Shown piece by piece: positions 1 through 6,130 of a stretch of DNA of 18,920 nt. Source of the DNA: WTXA01 sp041741995. Its GTDB lineage: Bacteria > Bacillota > TC1. A program made the translations under genes and the position numbers. Every line of letters begins with the position of its first letter. Within the stretch, counting starts at the first letter, position 1. The notes beneath the pieces are model-generated. The model saw only the letters and a list, made by a program, of their open reading frames with translations, was not told the DNA's origin and did no database searches. Location: positions 1 through 18,920 of the forward strand of contig JBGSJN010000013.1 of the NCBI GenBank assembly GCA_041741995.1, given 5' to 3'.

Positions 1-378
1 GCTACCCTGACTGGTGCTGCTGAGGTGGCTCTTGGTCAAAAGATTGCTGCAGTTATTACAAATAGTGATGAGTTTATGAGTGAGTTAAAGACAGCTGCCA
101 ATGATACTGGTGAGCGAGTCTGGGAACTGCCTCATGATGAGGATTTTAAGAAGTTGATTGAAACTCCCTACGCTGATTTAAATAATAGTGGTGGTCGTTT
201 TGCCGGTACTATTACTGCTGGGCTTTTTCTTGGTTCAGTAGTTGGTGATACTCCTTGGTTGCATATTGATATTGCGGGTCCTTCCTGGACTGAAGAGGCT
301 GATGGTTATTTCAGCAAGGGTGCTACTGGTTATGGCACGAGATTGTTGTATAAGTTGGTTAAGAATTCTATAGCATGA
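1..378 (+). CDS. pepA: Leucyl aminopeptidase (M17 family), 3' end only
   Basis: Partial gene: frame 1 is open from the first base, so the 5' part lies outside the window. The visible 125 residues begin with ATLTGA, a conserved stretch of the M17 catalytic domain, and continue with HIDIAGPSWTEE and the C-terminal KGATGYGTRLL pattern typical of PepA-type leucyl aminopeptidases. These are cytosolic, metal-dependent hexameric enzymes that remove N-terminal residues from peptides. The metal-binding NTDAEGR segment would lie upstream and cannot be checked. The stop codon overlaps the ribosome binding site of the acetyltransferase gene 10 bases downstream, so the two are probably cotranscribed. The family is clear; whether the full gene is intact is unknown. 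Confidence 0.9.
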   Translation, partial: ATLTGAAEVALGQKIAAVITNSDEFMSELKTAANDTGERVWELPHDEDFKKLIETPYADLNNSGGRFAGTITAGLFLGSVVGDTPWLHIDIAGPSWTEEADGYFSKGATGYGTRLLYKLVKNSIA

Positions 379-388
379 GGATAACAAG

Positions 389-823
389 ATGAACATTGAG
401 AAACAATTTTTCACACAACTAAATGATGATCTTCGTTCTATCAGGGAGATTGTTTTTGTAGAAGAGCAGGGTTTTAAAGATGAGTTTGATGATGTTGCTA
501 TTGATAATATTTCATTTCATCTTCTTCTATATATAGAAGGGAAGCCTGTAGCTACAGGTCGTTTGTACCAAAAGGATCCTTTTCAAAGTATTTATATTAT
601 TGGTCGTTTGGCGGTTCTTTCAGATTATCGTAATCTTAATTTAGGCAGTATTGTCTTAACTTCACTCGAAGAAAAGGCTAAACAATGTGGTGCTACTTCT
701 ATAGAACTTTCTGCCCAATGTAGAGTACAAGGCTTCTATGAAAAACATGGTTATCGTACTATTGGAAAAAGCTATCTTGATGGTGATTGTTCCCATATTT
801 TGATGATCAAAAATATAGAATGA
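389..823 (+). CDS. GNAT-family N-acetyltransferase
   Basis: A 144-residue single-domain protein. The N-terminal REIVFVEEQG (about residues 19-28) resembles the opening of ElaA/YjcF-like GNAT proteins. The core IGRLAVLSDYRNLNLGS (about residues 71-87) is GNAT motif A, with the pyrophosphate-binding R-N-x-N-x-G-S loop that holds acetyl-CoA. FYEKHGYRTIGKSY is the usual motif B region. The expected activity is transfer of an acetyl group from acetyl-CoA to an amine; the acceptor cannot be predicted. The ATG follows GAGGA with 7-base spacing, and the gene is the last of the pepA unit, ending just before a hairpin. The substrate-level function is unknown. Confidence 0.85.
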   Translation: MNIEKQFFTQLNDDLRSIREIVFVEEQGFKDEFDDVAIDNISFHLLLYIEGKPVATGRLYQKDPFQSIYIIGRLAVLSDYRNLNLGSIVLTSLEEKAKQCGATSIELSAQCRVQGFYEKHGYRTIGKSYLDGDCSHILMIKNIE

Positions 824-831
824 CAAATAAA

Positions 832-860
832 AAGAAGAAGCATTAAAAATGCTTCTTCTT
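832..860. terminator. Bidirectional intrinsic terminator between the acetyltransferase and histidine kinase genes
   Basis: A 13-bp inverted repeat (832-844 with 848-860, core GAAGAAGCATT) has a 3-base AAA loop. On the minus strand it is followed by TTTTTATTT, a good U-run, so it should end the kinase transcript. On the plus strand the downstream CTACTTTATA is a weaker tail for the acetyltransferase transcript. The two genes converge here, which fits a shared terminator. Confidence 0.8.
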
Positions 861-896
861 CTACTTTATATCACTAATATAATCATTCAAATATTT

Positions 897-2228
897 CTAT
901 TCTTTCCCAGTCTTTTCCTCATCAACATTAAGCTTCAATTCAAACCAGAAAGTACTACCCTCTCCAACAACAGAATCAACACCACACTGACCACCATGAG
1001 ACTCTATAATTTTCTTAACTATTGACAAACCAAGACCAGTTCCAGTAATAGGACGCTTATGATTCTTATCCACCTTATAATAACGCTCCCAGATATAAGG
1101 TAAATGCAAAGGATCAACACCCTCACCAGAATCACTAACCTCAACCCTTACCTTATCAATAAAAGCAGTCTGAGTAATAGTAACAACCTTGTCATCACCA
1201 GTATAATTAATAGCATTAATTAACAGGTTATAGAAAGCCTGAGTTACCTTCAACTCATCAGCACTAATAAAAACATCCCCATTGCTAACAAAATTCAACA
1301 AAAAACCATCAACCTTAACCAATTCACTAACCCGGTCAACAGCACCTTTTAAAGTATTAGTTAAATTAAACTTAGAAATATTCAACGAAGGAACACCCGA
1401 CTCAAACCTGGAAATATCAAGCACATCATCCACCAAAGAAGACAACCTACTAGTCTCATCCATAATAACCCTAGTCTGCTCTCCAGTAATCTCATCAGGA
1501 AAATCATGCATCATCTCCGCATAACTATAAATCAAACTCAAAGGAGTACGCAAATCATGAGAAATATGAGCAATCAACTCACGACGAAGCTTTTCTACCT
1601 TAGACAACTCCAAAGCCGTAAAATTCAAAGTATCTGACAACTCACTGATCTCCAAATAACCCTCACCAGCGAAACTAGTCTCATAATCACCCTTAGCCAG
1701 ATTCTTAGCACTAGCATTAATATGCTCAATAGGCCTAGAAATCTTACGGGACAAAATAACTGCCAATCCAACAGATAAGATCACCATAAATAAAGTAATC
1801 AAAACAAGTTGAAACTGCAAAGTAGAAACCGTAGCATTAACAGGAGTTATAATCGCATAAAAAGTCAAAGATACCTCTTCACCACTTTCTAAATAAAAAG
1901 TATACTCCTTAGTAATAGTCTCCATACGACGCCTGGCAGAACCCATAGCCTCCATCCTTTGAGGAGGTGCAAACTCATTACTAGCCGTTATGTAAATTTC
2001 TTTTTCCTGGTAAAGTTCTACAATAATATCCTCAAGTTCAGAACTATCAATATTCTCCCTAACCTCAGCAACAGCCTTCTCAATCTCCCACATTCTTGTA
2101 ATTCTATACATATCATTCAAGAAAATAGTTTGAAAAAGCCACAATACTACCAGCAACAAAGCAGAAAAACCAAGAAGATAACTAAACACTCTCCATTTAA
2201 GTTTAATTTTATTGCCAAAATTCTTCAT
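897..2228 (-). CDS. Membrane-bound sensor histidine kinase
   Basis: A 443-residue kinase. Domains in order: a short cytoplasmic N-terminus, TM1 about 15-37, an extracellular sensor region about 38-137 with no family I recognise, TM2 about 138-160, HAMP about 161-212, HisKA with the H-box HISHDLRTPL (phospho-acceptor His224), and HATPase_c with N-box NLLINAINYT (334-343), G1 box DSGEG (366-370), F-box IWERYYK (379-385) and G2 box GTGLGLS (396-402). All catalytic motifs are intact. The start ATG lies 2 bases after the response regulator stop, and its ribosome binding site is in the last codons of that gene, so translation of the pair is coupled. The partner is the adjacent OmpR-type regulator. 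The signal is unknown; the linked ABC permease suggests cell-envelope or antimicrobial stress, which is inference. Confidence 0.93.
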   Translation of the reverse strand: MKNFGNKIKLKWRVFSYLLGFSALLLVVLWLFQTIFLNDMYRITRMWEIEKAVAEVRENIDSSELEDIIVELYQEKEIYITASNEFAPPQRMEAMGSARRRMETITKEYTFYLESGEEVSLTFYAIITPVNATVSTLQFQLVLITLFMVILSVGLAVILSRKISRPIEHINASAKNLAKGDYETSFAGEGYLEISELSDTLNFTALELSKVEKLRRELIAHISHDLRTPLSLIYSYAEMMHDFPDEITGEQTRVIMDETSRLSSLVDDVLDISRFESGVPSLNISKFNLTNTLKGAVDRVSELVKVDGFLLNFVSNGDVFISADELKVTQAFYNLLINAINYTGDDKVVTITQTAFIDKVRVEVSDSGEGVDPLHLPYIWERYYKVDKNHKRPITGTGLGLSIVKKIIESHGGQCGVDSVVGEGSTFWFELKLNVDEEKTGKE

Positions 2229-2230
2229 TA

Positions 2231-2917
2231 CTAACCCTCAAATCTATAACCAAGACCACGCAAGGTTTTAATATACTCACCATAAACACCAAGTGATTTC
2301 CTCAGAAGCTTCATATGAGTATCAAGAGTCCTATCATCACCAAAATAATCATAACCCCAAACCTCAGTCAATAACTTCTCACGAGGTATAGCAATATTCT
2401 TATGCCTAATCAAAAAGAAAAGAATCTCATACTCCTTAGGAGACAGCTTAGATTCCACATCATCAACAAAAACCTTATAGGCCGTCATGTCAACTTTAAG
2501 TCCCTCTTTATGAAAAATAAAATGAGCCTCATCACCAATCTCATTAGTTTCCCTACCACTAGTTCTTCTAAGAATAGCATGAATACGTAGCATTATCTCC
2601 TTAGAAGAAAATGGCTTAACCACATAATCATCAATACCTAGTTCAAAACCAAGTACCTTATCATACTCTTCACCTCTAGCTGATAACATAATAATTGGAG
2701 TCTTACTAGTCTTCCTAATCTCTTTCACTGCAGAAAAACCATCAAGCTCCGGCATCATAATATCCATAATTATAATGTCAAAACTTTCCTTACGACAAAT
2801 TTCCACAGCCTCCATGCCATTACTTGCTTCACTAACCTCATAACCTTCAAAAACAGCATATCTTTTTATAACAGCTCTTAAACCATCCTCATCATCACAT
2901 ATTAATATTCTTGCCAT
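2231..2917 (-). CDS. OmpR/PhoB-family response regulator
   Basis: A 228-residue two-domain regulator. The receiver has the acidic pair DDE at the end of beta1 (residues 8-10), phospho-acceptor Asp52 in IIIMDIMMPELDG, Ser79 in the Thr/Ser position and Lys101 in VVKPF. The C-terminal winged helix contains SPKEYEILFFLI, EKLLTEVWGYDYFGDDRTLDTHMKLLRKSL and the terminal TLRGLGYRFEG, the OmpR signature. An in-frame GTG at 2926 could add three residues, but the AGGTG ribosome binding site overlaps that codon and sits 6 bases before the ATG at 2917, so 2917 is preferred. The gene is first in a unit with the histidine kinase. A three-unit direct repeat upstream (2985-3011) is its likely autoregulatory site. 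Confidence 0.94.
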   Translation of the reverse strand: MARILICDDEDGLRAVIKRYAVFEGYEVSEASNGMEAVEICRKESFDIIIMDIMMPELDGFSAVKEIRKTSKTPIIMLSARGEEYDKVLGFELGIDDYVVKPFSSKEIMLRIHAILRRTSGRETNEIGDEAHFIFHKEGLKVDMTAYKVFVDDVESKLSPKEYEILFFLIRHKNIAIPREKLLTEVWGYDYFGDDRTLDTHMKLLRKSLGVYGEYIKTLRGLGYRFEG

Positions 2918-2959
2918 ACTCTTCACCTCATTAACTCATCTACATTACTATAACTATAA

Positions 2960-2965
2960 CATATA
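2960..2965 (-). promoter_or_regulatory. Candidate -10 element of the response regulator/kinase promoter
   Basis: TATATG read on the minus strand, exactly 19 bases downstream of the last direct-repeat unit. The corresponding element before the ABC permease (TATATA at 5264-5269) has the same spacing. With a 17-bp spacer the -35 position would be TCAGTC, a poor match to TTGACA and lying inside the repeat, as expected for an activator-dependent promoter. Several overlapping TATA-like hexamers here make the exact -10 uncertain. Confidence 0.45.
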
Positions 2966-2984
2966 ACATTAATATGTTGCAGGA

Positions 2985-3011
2985 CTGATTACTTACTGAA
3001 AATTAACTGAA
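2985..3011 (-). promoter_or_regulatory. Three-unit direct repeat operator upstream of the response regulator
   Basis: On the minus strand the sequence reads TTCAG-N6-TTCAG-N6-ATCAG (units at 3011-3007, 3000-2996 and 2989-2985), a strict 11-bp period. OmpR/PhoB-family dimers bind such tandem half-sites on one face of the DNA. The same repeat precedes the ABC permease gene. The first unit lies only 4 bases from the ATPase stop codon, so this 88-bp gap is mostly regulatory and no terminator is visible in it; ABC transcripts may read through into the regulator and kinase. Confidence 0.65.
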
Positions 3012-3014
3012 TTC

Positions 3015-3671
3015 TTATACCATAAGACCATTTTTTAATGTAATCACCTTATCGGCAAAACTTGCCACCTTATCAGAATGAGTCACAATAATCACACACT
3101 TATTCTCTTCTCTAGCCAATTTCTTAAAAATATTCATAATCCCATCACCAGTATCGTTATCTAAATTACCAGTAGGCTCATCAGCTAAAATAATATCCGG
3201 CTCATAACAAAGTGTTCTAGCAATTGCTACTCTTTGTTGTTCTCCACCAGAAAGTTTAAGAATTCTTCTTTTAGCCTTTTCATTATCAAGTTCTACAGAT
3301 AACAAAGCTTTCCTGGCGACTTCCTTTTTATTTCTTATTTTCTTACCAGTAAGATCAAGAGATAAAACAACATTCTCCTCAGCAGTTAATTGAGGCAATA
3401 AATTATACCCCTGGAAAATAACCCCCACCATAGTATTTCTATACCTATACTTATCAATATTTTTTAAATTCTGTCCATCAAAATATATATTTCCCTCACT
3501 TGGACTAGTCAAGCCAGATAACAAAGAAAGGGTAGTGGTCTTACCTTCACCAGATTTCCCAACTATAGCATAAATACTACCTTTTTCAAATTCTCTACTT
3601 ATACCCTTTAATATACTATTTTTACTCCCGTCATAGGAATAGGTTAAATTTTCTAGTTTTAATATACTCAT
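3015..3671 (-). CDS. ABC transporter ATP-binding protein (MacB/LolD-like)
   Basis: A 218-residue single ATPase domain with Walker A GKSGEGKT (38-45), Q-loop Gln87 in IFQGYN, signature LSGGEQQR (140-147), Walker B IILADEP with catalytic Glu165, D-loop GNLD (168-171) and His198 in VTHS. All are intact. The short single-domain form, the SGGEQQR signature and the permease partner place it with the MacB/LolD/BceA-type ATPases that drive mechanotransmission or export rather than nutrient import. Its AGGAGG ribosome binding site overlaps the TAG stop of the permease gene, with 9 bases between the genes, so the two are translated from one mRNA. The substrate is unknown. Confidence 0.93.
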   Translation of the reverse strand: MSILKLENLTYSYDGSKNSILKGISREFEKGSIYAIVGKSGEGKTTTLSLLSGLTSPSEGNIYFDGQNLKNIDKYRYRNTMVGVIFQGYNLLPQLTAEENVVLSLDLTGKKIRNKKEVARKALLSVELDNEKAKRRILKLSGGEQQRVAIARTLCYEPDIILADEPTGNLDNDTGDGIMNIFKKLAREENKCVIIVTHSDKVASFADKVITLKNGLMV

Positions 3672-3680
3672 ATCTTCCTC

Positions 3681-5222
3681 CTAATTTCTATTACTTAATA
3701 TTTTAAGTGGTTCAAACCTGACAATAAACACTATAGCACCAAGACTACTAATCACAGTTAGTAAAAGACCTATACCCATTAATTGAGCAATAACACTAAC
3801 GTCAGTAGCTGCATTAATACTATCAAGATAATTAACATCCTCTTCTACTGGAATACCAAGACCTCCCCCTAAACCTCCGCCCATTCCAGGCCTACCAAAA
3901 TTTTCTTCCTGTTGTGACTGTGTAGTCTCCTGAGCTGTAATCTGATTTTGCAGAAGTTTATCAGCTATAGGTACAGATAAAAATGCCCCAGCTATGGTAC
4001 CAAAGATTATTGCTAGAAACGTAACCATAAACAATTCGGTCATAAACTGTAAAGCTACCTTAAACTTCTTCATACCAATAGCAGTCAAAACACCAACTTC
4101 ATACTTCCTTTCACGAATATTAAATATATTCAAAACAACAAGTATTACTCCACCTATACCTAAAACCAAAACTAAAAACAAATCAGCAAAGTCACTTAAA
4201 TTTTTAATAGGTGTCAAGCTATTTTCATAGTTACTTAAATCACTAGAGTTTAAGGAATAATATTCTCCCAAGCCCATACTTGTAAGACTAGCTTTAAAAC
4301 TCTCGTAGTTTTCAATATTAGAGAATGAATATACACCGGCAACAGTTGACCTTAGTGCTGTAGTAACTTCAACACCATCATCATTAGTACTAACTGTAGC
4401 ATTTTCAGAAGATGTAGCTGCTAATAAAGAAAGGGTATTATAACTGGTATAAATCTGATTAGCCGGATCCTGTGCTGCAGAAAACTTTAAATCAACATCA
4501 TCACTAGTTAAAGTAGAACTATATATACCAGAAACTGTCAATGTATAAATCTCTGTTTCTAAATTAGGATTTTTTATTGTAATAGTATCTCCAATTCCAA
4601 TCTCGTTATAGACAGCCAAAGTATCACTAATTATACAAGTATAGTCTGCGGTGAAATTAAATATACTACCATCAGTTATTTTATTTTGACCATTTATAAA
4701 ATCACTCATCCCAGGTTCATCATTATACCCGACAACTGTAAAATCTCCTTGTTGTCCAATACCTGAAAAACCTCCTAAATTAGTATGAGGGACTCCAATA
4801 TTAGTATCGATTTTTGTATTACTCGTTGGATCAGCTTGAACAACCTCTTCAGTTTCTGTATATGCTTCAAATTCATCATTTTCAGCTACAGAACTTTCAA
4901 TAGTATAATTAAATGTTGAAACATATTCAGATGTTGCATACTTCTGCAATTCTTCCAATGAAAGTATTCCAACACTATTGGTTAATTCCATCATAAGTTC
5001 TCGATCAGTCCCCGCCTCACTTTGCAATTTCTGACGATCAACAGATATACTTGCAGTAATTACAAGACCTTTCAAAGCCTCTTCTTCAGCAGAAATTGCT
5101 GATTGTTTAATAGACAAAGCAACTGTTGATGAAATTGCAATCACAAAAGCTATAATACCAATCAGGATATTCCTCCCTAGACTTCTAGAAATGTTTTTCA
5201 TTGCATTTTTAATAATGTACAT
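3681..5222 (-). CDS. FtsX/MacB-type ABC transporter permease with a Gln/Gly-rich extracellular loop
   Basis: A 513-residue protein with four predicted membrane segments (about 18-38, 346-367, 396-418 and 478-501) and a large extracellular domain (about 39-345) between the first two: the FtsX/MacB topology. IRERKYEVGVLTAIGMKK after TM2 is the coupling-helix region typical of FtsX-like permeases. The loop between TM3 and TM4 is unusually long (about 419-475), starting Gln/Glu/Thr-rich (425-441) and continuing with GRPGMGGGLGGGLG (443-456); by topology it should be outside the cell. The gene is first in its operon, preceded by its own operator and promoter and followed by its ATPase. Probable role: envelope stress or peptide resistance coupled to the adjacent two-component system, which is inferred from context. 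Confidence 0.9.
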   Translation of the reverse strand: MYIIKNAMKNISRSLGRNILIGIIAFVIAISSTVALSIKQSAISAEEEALKGLVITASISVDRQKLQSEAGTDRELMMELTNSVGILSLEELQKYATSEYVSTFNYTIESSVAENDEFEAYTETEEVVQADPTSNTKIDTNIGVPHTNLGGFSGIGQQGDFTVVGYNDEPGMSDFINGQNKITDGSIFNFTADYTCIISDTLAVYNEIGIGDTITIKNPNLETEIYTLTVSGIYSSTLTSDDVDLKFSAAQDPANQIYTSYNTLSLLAATSSENATVSTNDDGVEVTTALRSTVAGVYSFSNIENYESFKASLTSMGLGEYYSLNSSDLSNYENSLTPIKNLSDFADLFLVLVLGIGGVILVVLNIFNIRERKYEVGVLTAIGMKKFKVALQFMTELFMVTFLAIIFGTIAGAFLSVPIADKLLQNQITAQETTQSQQEENFGRPGMGGGLGGGLGIPVEEDVNYLDSINAATDVSVIAQLMGIGLLLTVISSLGAIVFIVRFEPLKILSNRN

Positions 5223-5263
5223 TCAAATTCTCTCCTTCACTTTATAATACTATTCTAGTACAG

Positions 5264-5269
5264 TATATA
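5264..5269 (-). promoter_or_regulatory. Candidate -10 element of the ABC permease promoter
   Basis: TATATA on the minus strand, 19 bases downstream of the third, degenerate repeat unit: the same geometry as before the response regulator. The -35 position at 17-bp spacing would be TCAATA, a weak match, consistent with a promoter that needs an activator. TATACT, shifted by two bases (5262-5267), is an alternative. Confidence 0.45.
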
Positions 5270-5288
5270 TATCTTAAATGAATATCTA

Positions 5289-5315
5289 TTGACCTTATCC
5301 TGAACTTTAGCTGAA
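5289..5315 (-). promoter_or_regulatory. Direct repeat operator upstream of the ABC permease
   Basis: The minus strand reads TTCAG (5315-5311), N6, TTCAG (5304-5300), N6, GTCAA (5293-5289). The first two units are identical to those before the response regulator and have the same 11-bp period; the third is degenerate. It lies directly downstream of the terminator of the small membrane protein gene, so the ABC operon has its own regulated promoter. It is the probable binding site of the response regulator encoded at 2231-2917. Confidence 0.65.
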
Positions 5316-5326
5316 TATTTAATGAC

Positions 5327-5358
5327 AAAAAAAGAACCAGGCATCAAAACCTGATTCT
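5327..5358 (-). terminator. Intrinsic terminator of the small membrane protein gene
   Basis: On the minus strand AGAATCAGG (5358-5350) pairs with CCTGGTTCT (5341-5333) across an 8-base loop, with one G-U pair, and is followed by six T residues (5332-5327). It lies 25 bases after the stop codon and ends the serS/tRNA/SRP-side transcripts before the ABC operon promoter. Confidence 0.85.
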
Positions 5359-5383
5359 CTTAATCACTAATAATATTTATATT

Positions 5384-5701
5384 CTATTTAAGCAACTTAA
5401 TCTTCCCAATCAAAGGAAACTCCTTCATCTCACCTGCTGAAGCACTAAGCACCCCATATACAAAAAGAAAAATTATATAAAAAGAAAAAAGAAAAATACT
5501 CACCCAATACAAAATAGGAAAATAACTAACAGCTATATTCACCGCATTAGCAAACATAACAATTATTAGTAAAAGCAAACCCTGATTGGCATGAAACTTA
5601 TTAAAGTTCTTCTTATTACCATTCATATAAGGCAAGAAAAATATAATATATGAAAGTCCGGCTACTATCTTTTCACCTTGGGTCAAATTCTCTTCTTCCA
5701 T
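5384..5701 (-). CDS. Small integral membrane protein, DUF4870/Tic20-like
   Basis: A 105-residue protein with about three hydrophobic segments (roughly 10-24, 40-60 and 63-86). The pattern KFHANQGLLLLI in the first half and FPLIGKIKLL at the C-terminus matches the DUF4870/Tic20-like family of small bacterial membrane proteins, whose function is not established. The ATG follows a GGAGGG ribosome binding site with 6-base spacing. That site begins only a few bases after the U-run of the SRP RNA gene upstream, leaving no room for a separate promoter outside the SRP RNA sequence, so expression probably depends on read-through or on a promoter inside the RNA gene. A strong terminator follows. The family assignment is from recalled sequence pattern. 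Confidence 0.75.
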   Translation of the reverse strand: MEEENLTQGEKIVAGLSYIIFFLPYMNGNKKNFNKFHANQGLLLLIIVMFANAVNIAVSYFPILYWVSIFLFSFYIIFLFVYGVLSASAGEMKEFPLIGKIKLLK

Positions 5702-5724
5702 AATCTACCCTCCATTTAAAAAAG

Positions 5725-5996
5725 TTGACTGTACCCCACCCTCGAAACCAACAACTAGAAATATGCGTAAAGGTTAGCTCCCCTTAAGTAATCTTCGACA
5801 GACCACAGACACCACTTACTGCTGCTACCTTCCGGTCCTGACAGGATTCATGGGCTACAGCTTCAAAAAGCTCAAGTATCAACACCACTTCTTTAAACAA
5901 AATCTCTCTTTGCGAGTCCCTCAAAGCAGGTATTCGATCTCCCTATAGCGGATTTGGAGTTACAAGGAACCGCTAGTTCCCCATCTAGTACAGCCA
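5725..5996 (-). ncRNA. ffs: Signal recognition particle RNA, long form with Alu domain
   Basis: The minus strand carries the universal SRP helix 8 with its asymmetric and symmetric loops: TCAGGACC-GGAA-GGTAGCAGCA, tetraloop at 5833-5830. The 5' region (GGGGAACTAGCGGTTCC followed by AATCCGCTA) resembles the Alu domain of Bacillus and Clostridium SRP RNAs. The ends pair: GGCTGTAC at 5995-5988 with GTACAGTC at 5734-5727, closing a roughly 270-nt RNA. The six-T run at 5723-5718 directly after the closing helix can act as terminator. The RNA is the scaffold of SRP with Ffh and targets nascent membrane proteins to FtsY. Its 5' end abuts the CCA of tRNA-Ser with no spacer, so it is almost certainly processed from a shared precursor. 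The exact ends are estimated from the pairing. Confidence 0.93.
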
Positions 5997-6091
5997 TGGC
6001 GGAGAAGGAGGGATTCGAACCCTCGATAGAGCTTTTAACACCCTATATCCGCTTTCCAGGCGAACGCCATCAGCCACTCAGCCACTTCTCC
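5997..6091 (-). tRNA. tRNA-Ser (anticodon GGA), CCA encoded
   Basis: The acceptor stem GGAGAAG pairs with CTTCTCC, discriminator G, and CCA is in the gene. The anticodon arm has loop CTGGAAA closed by TTCGC/GCGGA, giving anticodon GGA, which reads UCC and UCU. A long variable arm (ATAGGG paired with GCTCTAT) marks it as a class II tRNA, and the T-arm GAGGG-TTCGAAT-CCCTC is canonical. At 95 nt it is the normal length for tRNA-Ser. It begins 22 bases after the stop of serS, which encodes the enzyme that charges it, and ends directly at the SRP RNA. Confidence 0.97.
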
Positions 6092-6101
6092 ACGTCCCTC
6101 T

Positions 6102-6130
6102 ATTTTATCTTAACTATCTTATAATATCAA
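6102..6130 (-). promoter_or_regulatory. Sigma-A-type promoter for tRNA-Ser and SRP RNA, inside the 3' end of serS
   Basis: On the minus strand TTGATA (6130-6125) and TAAAAT (6107-6102) are separated by exactly 17 bases; each matches the consensus in five of six positions. Transcription would start near 6095, only a few bases before the mature tRNA 5' end at 6091. The -35 hexamer is made of the last serS codons and the -10 lies just after its stop, so the stable RNAs can be expressed independently of the gyrase/serS operon. Confidence 0.7.

Noticed and set aside
2917..2926. GTG at 2926 as the response regulator start
   Set aside because: The AGGTG ribosome binding site overlaps this GTG; ATG at 2917 has proper spacing and gives the normal receiver N-terminus.
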